Assembly: GCF_900188225.1 (NCBI RefSeq)
Contig: NZ_FZOC01000006.1
Coordinates: forward strand, 1 to 51,207
DNA: 51,207 nt
Direction: 5' to 3'
Source: Humidesulfovibrio mexicanus
GTDB taxonomy: Bacteria > Desulfobacterota > Desulfovibrionia > Desulfovibrionales > Desulfovibrionaceae
Position 1 is the first letter of the stretch. Every line of letters begins with the position of its first letter. The translations under genes were made by a program, and so were the position numbers. The notes beneath the pieces were generated by a model, which was given only the letters and a program-made list of their open reading frames with translations, had not been told where the DNA came from and did no database searches. Shown here one piece after another: positions 32,723 through 42,142 of the stretch.

Positions 32723-34197
32723 CCACGCACGGCCGCGTGCTGGTGGTGGACGACGAGTCCGGCATCCGCTTTTCGCTCAAAGGCATTCTGGAAGACGAAG
32801 GCTTCGAGGTCATCGAAGCCGAGAGCGGCGAGGCCGCGGTGGCCCTGCTGGAGGGCGGCGAGGCCGCGGACCTGCTGTTCCTGGACATCTGGCTGCCCGG
32901 CATGGACGGCCTGGCGACGCTTTCGCGCATCCGCCAGGAACGGCCGGAGCTGCCCGTCATCATGATCTCCGGCCACGGCACCATCGAGACCGCGGTGACC
33001 GCCCTCAAAAGCGGGGCCTTCGACTTCATCGAAAAGCCCCTGTCGCTCGAAAAGGTCATCCTGGCCGCCAGCAAGGGCATGGAGTTCGCCCTGCTCAAGC
33101 AGGAGAACCTGGCCCTGCGCCACAGCCTGGGCGACCAGACCGTGACCCTGACGGGCGAGAGCCCGGCCATGCTGGAGCTCAAGGAGATGATCGCCCAGGT
33201 GGCCCCCACCGACGCCTGGGTGCTCATCACCGGCGAGAACGGCACGGGCAAGGAGATCGCCGCGCGGCTGCTGCACGCCACAAGCCGCCGCGCAAGCCAG
33301 CCGCTGGTGGCGGTGAACTGCGCCGCCATCCCGGAGGAACTCATCGAGAGCGAGCTCTTCGGCCACGAGAAAGGGGCCTTCACCGGCGCGGACAAGGCGC
33401 AGCTGGGCAAGTTCGAGCTGGCCCACAAGGGCACGCTGTTCCTCGACGAAATCGGCGACATGAGCCTCAAGACCCAGGCCAAGATCCTGCGCATACTGCA
33501 GGAGCAGCGCTTCGAGCATGTGGGCGGCCGCAAGACCATCAGCGTGGACGTGCGGGTCATCGCCGCCACCAACAAGGACCTGGCGGCGGAGATCAAGGCC
33601 GGGAACTTCCGCGAGGACTTGTACTACCGCCTCAAGGTGTTTCCCCTCACCGTGCCGCCCCTGCGCCAGCGCGCCAGCGACATTCCGCTGTTGATAGAGG
33701 ACTTCGTGGAGCAGCTGGTGCGGCGCAGCGGATGCAGGCGCGCGGCCTTCTCGCCGCAGGCGTTGGCGCTGCTGTCCACCTACCCCTGGCCGGGCAACGT
33801 GCGCGAACTCAAGAATTTCGTGGAGCGGATGCTCATCATCATGAACGGCCGGGAGGTGACGGCCGACCGCCTGCCGCCGGAGATTCTCGCCCAGTGCCGG
33901 GTGCCCGCGCCGGGTGCGGCCGCGCCCACTGCCGGGCAGCAGACGTCAAACGCCGCGCCCGCCCCCCCGGTTTGCCTGGCGGACGACGAGGACGATCTGG
34001 CCGACGGGCTTCTCCCGGAGAGCTTCCCGGCCGGACCGCTGGACCTGAAGCAGGCCCGCGCCGCCTTCGAGGCCCGCTTTCTGGAGGCCAAGCTCAAGGA
34101 GTTCGGCGGCAACGTCTCCAAACTGGCCGAGGCCGTAGGCCTGGACCGCAGCTCCCTGTACCGGAAATTGAAGGGCTACGGGATAATGGCGGACTAA
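32719..34197 (+). CDS. Sigma54-dependent response regulator (NtrX-like)
   Basis: 492 residues, start ATG overlapping the HD-GYP stop. Receiver with D56 (LLFLDIWLPG) and FIEKPLSLEKVI; AAA+ domain about 140-385 with ITGENGTGKEIAARLLH, intact GAFTGA (219-224) and GTLFLDEIGDMS; an Ala/Pro-rich linker; and a Fis-type helix-turn-helix (FGGNVSKLAEAVGLDRSSLYRKL) at the end. IWLPGMDGL and the linker recall NtrX. It activates sigma54 promoters on phosphorylation by an unlinked kinase. A following gap of 61 bases leads to the CGGC gene. Confidence 0.95.
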   Translation: MTTHGRVLVVDDESGIRFSLKGILEDEGFEVIEAESGEAAVALLEGGEAADLLFLDIWLPGMDGLATLSRIRQERPELPVIMISGHGTIETAVTALKSGAFDFIEKPLSLEKVILAASKGMEFALLKQENLALRHSLGDQTVTLTGESPAMLELKEMIAQVAPTDAWVLITGENGTGKEIAARLLHATSRRASQPLVAVNCAAIPEELIESELFGHEKGAFTGADKAQLGKFELAHKGTLFLDEIGDMSLKTQAKILRILQEQRFEHVGGRKTISVDVRVIAATNKDLAAEIKAGNFREDLYYRLKVFPLTVPPLRQRASDIPLLIEDFVEQLVRRSGCRRAAFSPQALALLSTYPWPGNVRELKNFVERMLIIMNGREVTADRLPPEILAQCRVPAPGAAAPTAGQQTSNAAPAPPVCLADDEDDLADGLLPESFPAGPLDLKQARAAFEARFLEAKLKEFGGNVSKLAEAVGLDRSSLYRKLKGYGIMAD

Positions 34198-34258
34198 AAC
34201 ACAGGCACAGGTCGGGGCCAACGCCACAGCAACACCTGCAATACGGGAAGGAACACGC

Positions 34259-34705
34259 ATGTCGTCAACGGTCAAAATCGGAATCGTCATCTGCGACCGC
34301 TACAAGAGTTGTGCGGGAGGCAAATGCCTCAGGGCGCTGAAAAACCGGCAGGGCGCCTTTGACGTTTATGCCCGGCAGGAGGTCGAACTCGTGGGCTACA
34401 CCTCTTGCGGCGGCTGTCCAGGGGGAAACGTCGAATACCTGGGCGAGGAAATGCTCAAAAACGGCGTCGAGGTGATCCACCTGGCCACGGGGCTCGTGGT
34501 GGGCTACCCTCCTTGCCCGCACATCGCAGCCTTCACGAGCTTTCTCGCGGAGCGCTTCGGCGTCAAGGTCGTTGTCGGCACACATCCGATTCCGGAAAAA
34601 TATCTGGACATGCACACGCGCCTGAAGACCTGGGACGACCCCGCGTGGGCTCCGCTGGTTGCGCCCACCATGAGCGACGCGACGACCCGCCTGAGCTACG
34701 ACTGA
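34259..34705 (+). CDS. CGGC domain protein
   Basis: 148 residues behind GGGAAGGAAC. The family has conserved cysteines thought to bind metal: CDRYKSCAGGKCLRAL near the start, TSCGGCPGGN (the CGGC signature) near residue 50, and YPPCPHIAAF. GIVICDR opens a Rossmann-like alpha/beta fold. It is frequent in anaerobic bacteria and archaea; the function is not established. The end (VAPTMSDATTRLSYD) is polar. It may share the transcript of the NtrX-like gene or stand alone. Confidence 0.88.
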   Translation: MSSTVKIGIVICDRYKSCAGGKCLRALKNRQGAFDVYARQEVELVGYTSCGGCPGGNVEYLGEEMLKNGVEVIHLATGLVVGYPPCPHIAAFTSFLAERFGVKVVVGTHPIPEKYLDMHTRLKTWDDPAWAPLVAPTMSDATTRLSYD

Positions 34706-34735
34706 CCGGCCGCCTTTGGCCGCGCCCCTCCCCCA

Positions 34736-34768
34736 AACAAAAAGGCCGGAGGCTGCAACCCTCCGGCC
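34736..34768 (-). terminator. Rho-independent terminator of the CBS-ACT gene
   Basis: Stem GGCCGGAGG (34744-34752) with CCTCCGGCC (34760-34768). On the minus strand it is followed by TTTTTGTTT. It may also close the CGGC gene on the other strand. Confidence 0.85.
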
Positions 34769-34805
34769 CCTGGGGTAAGACCCCCTGTCCCGAAAAACGC
34801 CGGGC

Positions 34806-35456
34806 CTAGACCCAGTAGATGATGTCGAACTGCTTGTGCATCTCGTCCTTGAGCGCGTTCAGGGCCGTCTTGTCCATGTCGCGGATGCGCAGATACACGT
34901 CGCGCGAACCGACCTCGGCGGGCTCGCAGGAGGTGAGCAGGCTCATGAGCCGCGCGCCGTGGTCCTTCAGATAGTCCAGCACGGGAACCAGGCCGCCGGG
35001 CTGGTTGGGCAGCCGCACGCCGATCTGCACCCCGCCCTCCATGACGCCGGTGATGCGCACCAGCACCTTGAAGACATCGGAATCGGTGACCATGCCCACG
35101 ACCTTGTTGTCCTCGTCCACCACGGGCAAGCCGCCGAAATTGTGCTCCAGCATCAGCTGCGCGGCCCGCTCCACGGTCTCGCCCTTCTTGATGGTCACGA
35201 CCTTCTTGGTCATGATGTCCTTGAGCTTGATCTCCGAGAGCAGGTAGTACAGCTCGTGCATGTCCAGGGTGGTGGCCTTGGAGGGGGAGGCCTCCTTGAT
35301 GTCCCTGTCGGAAACGAGCCCCAGGAGCACCCCGACCTCGTTCACCACGGGCAGGCGGCCCACGCCCCGCTCCTTCATGATCTTGGACGCCTTCATCATG
35401 GACATCTCGGGGGTGCCGCAGACGATGTCCTTCGTCATCCAGTTCTCGATGAGCAT
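34806..35456 (-). CDS. CBS domain pair with C-terminal ACT domain
   Basis: 216 residues from the ATG at 35456 (CAGGAGGAATCTCA before it). First CBS about residues 7-62 (MTKDIVCGTPEMSMMKASKIM, GRLPVVNE, GLVSDRDIKE), second about 80-135 (MTKKVVTIKKGETVERAAQLM, GLPVVDEDNKVVGMVTDSDVFK), then an ACT-like domain about 140-210 (VQIGVRLPNQPGGLVPVLDYLKDHG). CBS domains bind adenine nucleotides and ACT domains amino acids, so this is probably a small-ligand sensor with no enzyme part. The target is unknown. Divergent from the YdjC-type gene. Confidence 0.93.
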   Translation of the reverse strand: MLIENWMTKDIVCGTPEMSMMKASKIMKERGVGRLPVVNEVGVLLGLVSDRDIKEASPSKATTLDMHELYYLLSEIKLKDIMTKKVVTIKKGETVERAAQLMLEHNFGGLPVVDEDNKVVGMVTDSDVFKVLVRITGVMEGGVQIGVRLPNQPGGLVPVLDYLKDHGARLMSLLTSCEPAEVGSRDVYLRIRDMDKTALNALKDEMHKQFDIIYWV

Positions 35457-35658
35457 TGAGATTCCTCCTGTTGCGCCCCGGCGGGAAGGGTGTTCCGGCG
35501 GCGTGAACTCCATTTGTGGAGCTTTTATACCAGTACACAAAAGTTTTCCAGCGGAAAAACAGCCGCAACCCCCTGTCCGCCTTGCTCCGAAGGATATTCT
35601 GGCCCCGGGTGGGAGCGGGGCTTTGACCTTCCGTCCGGCTGGGCGTAACGTGGCGGGT

Positions 35659-36540
35659 ATGCATGTCGTCGTAAACGTGGATGACCTGGGCCTGCACCCC
35701 GCCGTGCGCCGCGCCGTGGAAGACCTGGCAGGGCTGTCCCGCGTCAGCTCGGCCACGCTGCTGGTGAACGGCCCGGACGCGCCCGCCGCCGCCTCCCTGT
35801 CCTCCACCAGCCGGGGCTCGCTCGGCGTGGGCGTGCACCTGAACATCCTGCGCGGCAGGCCAGAAAGCCCGGCCGCCGAGATTCCCGGCTTGCTGCGCGC
35901 CGACGGCCTGTTCCTGGGCGACTACGTGGCGCTGTTCAAGCGCTATCTGGCCCGCGCCTTCACCCCCACCGACGCCGAACGCGAATGGACGCGCCAGGTG
36001 GAGCGCGCCCTGGAGCTGGGCGTCACGCCCACGCATCTGGACTCGGAAAAGCACATCCACGTCTGGCCTGGTCTTTTCGAAGCGGCCTGCAGGGTCGCCG
36101 CGCGCTTCCACATCGGCTGGGTGCGCAGGCCCGTGGAGCACGTGCCCCTTTCGCGCTGGGACAAGGGGGGCGTGCGCGCCCGCATCCTGAACACCTTCGC
36201 CCTGGCGCACCACCGGGTCGGAGCGCCAGGCGTGGCGCACCCGTCCTGCGTGTTCGGCATCGCCGACCAGGGCCCGGAGCTGTTGCCTGCGCGCCTTGCC
36301 GCGTATATGAAGCGGGTGCGGCCGGACGTGCTGGAGCTGGTGTGCCATCCCGGCGCGCCGCTTCCCGGCGATCCGCCCCTGCCCGCGGAGTACGGCCCCA
36401 TGCGCATAGCCGGGCAGTGGACGCCGGAGCGCGACGCCCTGGCCGCGCCGGGCTGGGGCCGGGCGCTCAGGGAATGCGGCGCGACGCTTGTGCACTACGG
36501 CCAGTTGGACCCGGCCACGCGCGCGCCTTTCGCGTCCTAG
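35659..36540 (+). CDS. YdjC/ChbG-type carbohydrate deacetylase
   Basis: 293 residues from the ATG at 35659; the frame is open upstream, but that part is antisense to the CBS-ACT gene. The family is a metal-dependent deacetylase of N-acetylated sugars. VNVDDLGLHP carries the metal aspartate, GVGVHLNILRG the first histidine, and THLDSEKHIHVWPG the pair of metal histidines; ELVCHPGAP is the last family block. The next gene, 35 bases downstream, is a lipid-linked sugar glycosyltransferase, so the two may modify an undecaprenyl- or hopanoid-linked sugar; HpnK, of the same family, acts that way in hopanoid synthesis. The substrate is inferred. Confidence 0.88.
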   Translation: MHVVVNVDDLGLHPAVRRAVEDLAGLSRVSSATLLVNGPDAPAAASLSSTSRGSLGVGVHLNILRGRPESPAAEIPGLLRADGLFLGDYVALFKRYLARAFTPTDAEREWTRQVERALELGVTPTHLDSEKHIHVWPGLFEAACRVAARFHIGWVRRPVEHVPLSRWDKGGVRARILNTFALAHHRVGAPGVAHPSCVFGIADQGPELLPARLAAYMKRVRPDVLELVCHPGAPLPGDPPLPAEYGPMRIAGQWTPERDALAAPGWGRALRECGATLVHYGQLDPATRAPFAS

Positions 36541-36575
36541 AACGCGGCTTAATTTCGACGAACCAAGGGAGTTCC

Positions 36576-37637
36576 ATGCACCCCACCCAAGCAAGCAGCG
36601 CCCAGGGCGACTTCCCCGTGGAGGTCTCCATCGTCACCCCCATGCACAACGAGGAACTCTGCGTGCGCGAGTTCCACCGCCGCATGAGCGCGGTGCTGCG
36701 CGGCATGGGCGTCAGCCACGAGATCATCCTGGTGAACGACGGCAGCACGGACAAGACCCCGGAGATCATCCGCGAGCTTTCCGCCGCCGACCCCAACCTC
36801 GTGGGCGTATTCCTGGCGCGCAACCGGGGCCAGTGCACGGCCATCTACGCGGGCATCCAGCACTCCTGCGGCCGCTACGTGGTCATCATGGACGGCGACC
36901 TGCAGCACCCGCCCGAGGAAGTGCCCAAACTCATCGAGACCATCCGCCAGGGCTTTGACCTGGTGAAGGGAATGCGCCAGCGGCGGCAGGAATCGCTGCT
37001 TTTGCGCCGCATCCCCAGCCGGGTGGCCAACTACCTCATGCGCGCCACCAGCAAGTGCGACATCCACGACATGGGCGGGCTTTCCGTCATCAAGGGCGAG
37101 GTGGCGCGCGGGCTCAAGCTGCGCGAGGGCCAGCACCGGCTCATTCCGGCCCTGGTGTACGGCCAGGGCGGCGCGGTGTGCGAGGTGCCCACCAGCGCCC
37201 CGCCCCGGTTCGCGGGCAAAAGCCACTACGGCATCGGCCGCAGCGTGGACGTGCTCTTCGACATCGTGCTGTTGTGGTTCCAGAACTCCTACAAGCAGCG
37301 CCCGGTGTACCTGTTCGGCCGCATCAGCCTGTGGCTTTTCCTCGTGGCCAGCCTCATCATGTGCTGGCTCTTGTACGGCAAGCTCTTTCTGGGCGAGCAC
37401 ATGGGCACCCGGCCGCCGTTCCTGGGCGCGGTGCTCTTGTATCTCTCCTCCCTGGGCTTCATGAGCACCGGGCTGATTCTCGAACTGCTGGTGAACACAC
37501 ACGATGCCGTCAGCAGGGCCACGCCCTACAAGGTGCGCGAAATCGTCACCAGCCGGGGCCGGACCGCCTGCCCCGCGGCCGATGAGGCCGACGCGGGCGA
37601 CGGGGCCGAAGGCGGCGGCCAGCCGCCCCGGCAATAG
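36576..37637 (+). CDS. Polyprenyl-phosphate glycosyltransferase, GT2 (DPM1/ArnC-like)
   Basis: 353 residues from the ATG at 36576 (AAGGGAG before it). GT2 domain about 15-235: VSIVTPMHNEE, EIILVNDGSTDKT, ARNRGQCTAIYAGI, the nucleotide-sugar/metal motif IMDGDLQHP, and SVIKGE. Two C-terminal membrane helices about 245-265 (LFGRISLWLFLVASLIMCWL) and 278-300 (FLGAVLLYLSSLGFMSTGLIL) anchor it with the active site in the cytosol. The family puts a sugar on undecaprenyl phosphate for use outside. The tail (about 30 residues) is Ala/Gly/Asp-rich. Together with the upstream deacetylase it resembles the glycosyltransferase/deformylase logic of lipid A modification, but no arn genes are nearby. Confidence 0.93.
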   Translation: MHPTQASSAQGDFPVEVSIVTPMHNEELCVREFHRRMSAVLRGMGVSHEIILVNDGSTDKTPEIIRELSAADPNLVGVFLARNRGQCTAIYAGIQHSCGRYVVIMDGDLQHPPEEVPKLIETIRQGFDLVKGMRQRRQESLLLRRIPSRVANYLMRATSKCDIHDMGGLSVIKGEVARGLKLREGQHRLIPALVYGQGGAVCEVPTSAPPRFAGKSHYGIGRSVDVLFDIVLLWFQNSYKQRPVYLFGRISLWLFLVASLIMCWLLYGKLFLGEHMGTRPPFLGAVLLYLSSLGFMSTGLILELLVNTHDAVSRATPYKVREIVTSRGRTACPAADEADAGDGAEGGGQPPRQ

Positions 37638-37659
37638 CGGAGACGCTGGGGAGACCGTC

Positions 37660-39339
37660 ATGCGCGTGGGTCTGCTTCAGTTGAACCCCAAGGTCGGCGA
37701 CCTCGCGGGCAACGCCGCCCGCGTGGAGGCGGCCTACGCGCGCGCCGCCGCGCAGGGCGCGGAGCTATGCCTGACGCCGGAGCTGGCCATGACCGGCTAC
37801 CCCCCGCGCGACATGCTGCTTTACGCAGGCTTCGCCAGGGCCGCCTTCGCCGAAGCGGAGCAGCTGGCCGCTCGCCTGGGCCAACGCTTCCCCGGCGGCC
37901 CGGCCCTGCTGCTGGGCTGCCCGGAGCCCAACGCGTCCGGACGGGGCAAGGCGCTCTACAACGCCGCGCTCCTCTGCGAGGGCGGAAGCATCCGGGCGCG
38001 CTTCCGCAAGGCGCTCCTGCCCACCTACGACGTATTCGACGAGGCGCGCTACTTCGAGCCGGGCGACGCCTCCGGCGCGGCACGGATCATGACGCACCGA
38101 GGTGTGAGGCTCTGCGTCACCATTTGCGAGGACCTCTGGAACGACAAGGACTACTGGCCCCACCGCCTGTATCCCGTCGACCCCGTCGAGGCCGCCATGG
38201 CCGCCGGGGCGCAGGCCATCGTGAACCTCTCGGCCTCGCCCTTCAGCCTGCGCAAACAGGCCCTGCGGCGCGACATGCTCTCGTCCATCGCCACGAAGCG
38301 CGGCCTGCCGCTGGCCTACTGCAACCAGGTGGGCGGCAACGACGAACTGGTGTTCGACGGCCGCAGCGCCCTATACGCCGCTTGCGGCGCGCTGGCGGCC
38401 CGCGCCGCAAGCTTCTCCGAAGACGTGCTGGTGGCGGAGCTCTTCGCACCGGCAGCTGCCGAGCTTCCCGAGGAAGACCTCTCGGCCCCGGCCGAGACCT
38501 GGCGCGCCCTGGTGCTGGGCACCCGCGACTATTTCGCCAAGTGCGGCTTCCAGAAGGCCCTGCTCGGCCTGTCCGGCGGCATCGACTCCGCCGTGGTGGC
38601 CGCCGTGGCCGCGGAAGCCGTGGGGCCGGAAAACGTCACCGGCGTGCTCATGCCCTCGCCCTGGTCCAGCCAGGGCAGCGTGGACGATTCCCTTGAGCTG
38701 GCCCGCACCCTGGGCATCCACACGCGCACCATTCCCATCGCGCCGCTCATGCGCGCCTTCGACGAGTCTTTGGCCGAGAGCTTTGGCGCGCTGGCCCCCG
38801 GCATCGGCCCCGGCACCACCGAGGAGAACGTGCAGTCGCGCATCCGGGGCAACCTGCTCATGGCGCTTTCCAACAAGACCGGCGCGCTGCTTTTGACCAC
38901 AGGCAACAAGAGCGAGCTGGCCGTTGGCTACTGCACCATCTACGGCGACATGAGCGGCGGCTTCGCCGTCATCAGCGACCTGCCCAAGACCCAGGTCTAC
39001 GCCCTGGCCCGGTACGTCAACGCCATCAAGGGCCGGGCCGTCCCCCAGGCCATCATCGACAAGGCCCCCTCGGCGGAGCTCAAGCCCGACCAGACCGACC
39101 AGGACACCCTGCCGCCCTACGAGGTTCTGGACGCCATCCTGGCCCTGCACATCGAAAAGGAACACACCGCGGCAGAGATCGTGGCCGCGGGCTTCGAGCC
39201 CGAAACCGTGGCCCGGGTGTGCGCGCTGGTCAAGGGCGCGGAGTTCAAGCGCAGGCAGGCCGCGCCCGGCGTCAAGGTGGCCTGGCGCAGCTTCGGCTCC
39301 GGCTGGCGGATGCCCCTGGCCGCGGCGCCGCTGCCATAG
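37660..39339 (+). CDS. nadE: Glutamine-dependent NAD+ synthetase
   Basis: 559 residues from the ATG at 37660. The N-terminal nitrilase-type glutaminase (about 1-260) has the triad E41 ([10 protein letters not shown]), K117 ([13 protein letters not shown]) and C156 ([10 protein letters not shown]). The C-terminal synthetase (about 285-559) has the PP-loop [50 protein letters not shown] and [13 protein letters not shown]. It turns nicotinic acid adenine dinucleotide, ATP and glutamine into NAD+, the last step of NAD synthesis. The gene is 22 bases after the glycosyltransferase gene. A GC hairpin (39339-39355) without a T run follows. Confidence 0.97.
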   Translation: MRVGLLQLNPKVGDLAGNAARVEAAYARAAAQGAELCLTPELAMTGYPPRDMLLYAGFARAAFAEAEQLAARLGQRFPGGPALLLGCPEPNASGRGKALYNAALLCEGGSIRARFRKALLPTYDVFDEARYFEPGDASGAARIMTHRGVRLCVTICEDLWNDKDYWPHRLYPVDPVEAAMAAGAQAIVNLSASPFSLRKQALRRDMLSSIATKRGLPLAYCNQVGGNDELVFDGRSALYAACGALAARAASFSEDVLVAELFAPAAAELPEEDLSAPAETWRALVLGTRDYFAKCGFQKALLGLSGGIDSAVVAAVAAEAVGPENVTGVLMPSPWSSQGSVDDSLELARTLGIHTRTIPIAPLMRAFDESLAESFGALAPGIGPGTTEENVQSRIRGNLLMALSNKTGALLLTTGNKSELAVGYCTIYGDMSGGFAVISDLPKTQVYALARYVNAIKGRAVPQAIIDKAPSAELKPDQTDQDTLPPYEVLDAILALHIEKEHTAAEIVAAGFEPETVARVCALVKGAEFKRRQAAPGVKVAWRSFGSGWRMPLAAAPLP

Positions 39340-39520
39340 GCCGGACCTTCCGGCCGGAAAGGCCCGCGCCCCACGGCGGCGCCAAGGGGGCGCCCAGGGG
39401 GCGCAAGCCCTTCCCCCATTAGACAGGCGCGCGCAAATGCCGTACAAGGTCTGTCGCCCGCCAGGACTTCAGCGCCTTGCCGGGGCGAAAGAACGCCACC
39501 CCGACACGCGGACGAGGACC

Positions 39521-41329
39521 ATGACAGACACAAAGAACATCCGAAATTTCAGCATCATCGCCCACATCGACCACGGCAAGTCCACCCTGGCCGACCGCAT
39601 CCTGGAGCTTACCGGGGTGGTCTCCGCGCGTGAGCAGAAGGCCCAGTACCTGGACAAGATGGACCTGGAGCGCGAACGCGGCATCACCATCAAGGCCCAG
39701 ACCGTGCGCATCCCCTACACGGCCAAGGACGGCGGGCAGTACGTCCTGAACCTCATCGACACGCCCGGCCACGTGGACTTCTCCTACGAGGTCTCGCGCA
39801 GCCTGGCCGCCTGCGAGGGCGCGCTCTTGGTGGTGGACGCCTCGCAGGGCGTGGAGGCCCAGACCCTGGCCAACGTGTACCTTGCCCTGGACAACGACCT
39901 TGAGGTGCTGCCGGTCCTGAACAAGATCGACCTGCCCAGCGCCGAGCCCGAGCGCGTGTCCAAGGAGATCGAGGAAGTCATCGGCCTGGACTGCACGGAC
40001 CCGGCGCTTGTGAGCGCCAAAAGCGGCCTGGGCGTGGCCGACCTGATCGAGCGCATCGTGACCATGCTGCCGCCGCCCAAGGGCGACGCCGCAGCGCCCC
40101 TGCGCGCGCTGATCTTCGACTCCTGGTACGACACCTACCTGGGCGTGGTGGTGCTCTTCCGCGTGCTGGACGGCAGCCTCAAAAAAGGCGACCGCATCCG
40201 CATCTACTCCTCGGGCCGCGAATTCGAAGTCATGAAGCTCGGCGTGTTCAGCCCGGAGAGCGTGGAGGTCGCCCAGTTCGGCCCCGGCGAGGTGGGCTTC
40301 TTGTGCGCCAACATGAAGGAGCTCTCCGACGCGCCCGTGGGCGACACCGTCACCAAGGCCGATCGCCCGACCGACACGCCCTTCCCCGGCTTCAAGAAGG
40401 TCAAGCCCATGGTCTTCTCCGGCCTGTACCCGGTGGAGCCCAACGAATACGAGATGCTGAAGGTGGCGCTGGAGAAGCTGCAGTTGAACGACGCCGCCTT
40501 CACCTTCGAGCCCGAGACCTCCAAGGCCCTTGGCTTCGGCTTCCGCTGCGGATTTTTGGGGCTCTTGCACATCGAGATTATCCAGGAGCGGCTGGAGCGC
40601 GAGTTCCAGGCCCGGCTCATCACCACCGCGCCCTCGGTCATCTACAAGGTGGACACCACCGACGGTCGGCATTTGCAGATAGACAACCCGAGCCTGCTGC
40701 CCGACCCCAGCACCATCGCGGCCCTGTACGAGCCCTACGCGCGGGTGGAAATCCATGTGCCGAACGACTTCGTGGGCAACGTGCTGGGCCTGTGCGAGGA
40801 AAAGCGCGGCATCCAGAAGGACATGAAGTACCTGACCGCCAGCCGCGTGGTCATCACCTACGAAATGCCCTTCGCCGAGATCATGTACGACTTCTTCGAC
40901 AAGCTCAAATCCTCCACCAAGGGCTACGCCAGCCTGGACTACGAGATCATCGACTACCGGCAGAGCGACCTGGTGCGCCTGGACATCCTCATCAATACCG
41001 AGGCGGTGGACGCCTTCTCGGTCATCGTGCACCGGCAGAGCGCCTACCCCTTCGGCCGCAGCCTGGCGGAAAAGCTCAAGAAGAGCATTCCCCGGCAGAT
41101 GTTCGAGGTCATCATCCAGGCCGCCATCGGCAACAAGATCATCGCCAAGGAGCGCGTGGCCCCCTTCCGCAAGGACGTCATCGCCAAATGCTACGGCGGC
41201 GACATCACCCGCAAGCGCAAGCTTTTGGAAAAGCAGAAGGAAGGCAAGCGCAGGATGCGCCGCATGGGCAATGTGGAAATTCCCCAGGAGGCCTTCCTGG
41301 CCGTGCTCAAGGCCGGCGGCGACGACTAG
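39521..41329 (+). CDS. lepA: Elongation factor 4 (LepA)
   Basis: 602 residues from the ATG at 39521 (GACGAGGACC before it). A GTPase that binds the ribosome and affects initiation or back-translocation. The G motifs are [37 protein letters not shown] and SAKSG; domain II, III and V elements ([19 protein letters not shown]) and the LepA-specific C terminus with the basic [21 protein letters not shown] are intact. It is 57 bases upstream of the signal peptidase gene, the same lepA-lepB order as in E. coli. Confidence 0.98.
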   Translation: MTDTKNIRNFSIIAHIDHGKSTLADRILELTGVVSAREQKAQYLDKMDLERERGITIKAQTVRIPYTAKDGGQYVLNLIDTPGHVDFSYEVSRSLAACEGALLVVDASQGVEAQTLANVYLALDNDLEVLPVLNKIDLPSAEPERVSKEIEEVIGLDCTDPALVSAKSGLGVADLIERIVTMLPPPKGDAAAPLRALIFDSWYDTYLGVVVLFRVLDGSLKKGDRIRIYSSGREFEVMKLGVFSPESVEVAQFGPGEVGFLCANMKELSDAPVGDTVTKADRPTDTPFPGFKKVKPMVFSGLYPVEPNEYEMLKVALEKLQLNDAAFTFEPETSKALGFGFRCGFLGLLHIEIIQERLEREFQARLITTAPSVIYKVDTTDGRHLQIDNPSLLPDPSTIAALYEPYARVEIHVPNDFVGNVLGLCEEKRGIQKDMKYLTASRVVITYEMPFAEIMYDFFDKLKSSTKGYASLDYEIIDYRQSDLVRLDILINTEAVDAFSVIVHRQSAYPFGRSLAEKLKKSIPRQMFEVIIQAAIGNKIIAKERVAPFRKDVIAKCYGGDITRKRKLLEKQKEGKRRMRRMGNVEIPQEAFLAVLKAGGDD

Positions 41330-41386
41330 GCCGCCTTCGGCCGCAGACAACGCGCGCGGCGTCCCCTGCCGCGCAAAGGAACACGC

Positions 41387-42106
41387 ATGAATCCCAGATG
41401 GCTCAAAACGCTCAAGGAATACATCGAGGCGCTGCTCGTCGCGGTGGTCCTGGCCCTCATCATCCGGGCCTTCATCGTCCAGGCCTTCAAGATCCCCACC
41501 GGCTCCATGCTTGAGACGCTCCAGATCGGCGACCAGCTGCTGGTGAGCAAATTCCACTACGGGGTCAGGCTTCCCTTCACCGACCGCGTGCTGATTCCGG
41601 TGTACGAGCCCGCCCGCGGCGACGTCATCGTCTTCGAATACCCGTACGACGCCAAACTCGACGCCAACCGCCCGCAGTTGGACGGTGTGGATTTCGTCAA
41701 GCGCATCGTGGGCCTGCCCGGCGACGTGGTGGAGATCCGCGCCAAGGAGGTCTACGTCAATGGCGAGCATGTCACCGGAGAATACATCCAGCACGTGCGC
41801 GAGGACGTGGAGGAAAATCCGCTGCCTGAGGGGCATCCCGCCGTCACCGTGGACCCGGCGGCCTATTTCGACCACTGCGAGGACACCACCAGCGTGTGCC
41901 GCGCCAAGCGCGACTGGATGCCTCCCATGACTGTGCCCCAAGGCCAGTTCTTCGTCATGGGCGACAACCGCGACGAGTCCTTTGACTCGCGTTTCTGGGG
42001 GTTTGTGAAGCGCGAGGCCATTCGCGGCAAGGCCATGATCATCTACTGGTCCTGGACCGGACCCACGGAGATCCGCTGGGAGCGGCTAGGCCGCTTGATT
42101 CATTAG
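41387..42106 (+). CDS. lepB: Signal peptidase I
   Basis: 239 residues. It cleaves signal peptides at the outer face of the inner membrane. One membrane helix (about 14-34), nucleophile S40 in IPTGSMLETL, general base K105 in VDFVKRIVGLPGD, then the box E motif MGDNRDESFDSRFWG. Between boxes D and E is a loop with two cysteines (HCEDTTSVC) that may form a disulfide. It lacks the second membrane helix of the E. coli enzyme, like many deltaproteobacterial ones. It probably shares a transcript with lepA. Confidence 0.96.
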   Translation: MNPRWLKTLKEYIEALLVAVVLALIIRAFIVQAFKIPTGSMLETLQIGDQLLVSKFHYGVRLPFTDRVLIPVYEPARGDVIVFEYPYDAKLDANRPQLDGVDFVKRIVGLPGDVVEIRAKEVYVNGEHVTGEYIQHVREDVEENPLPEGHPAVTVDPAAYFDHCEDTTSVCRAKRDWMPPMTVPQGQFFVMGDNRDESFDSRFWGFVKREAIRGKAMIIYWSWTGPTEIRWERLGRLIH

Positions 42107-42142
42107 GCCAGGGCCGCGCCCGCGCGCGGTGGGGAGGTGAGC

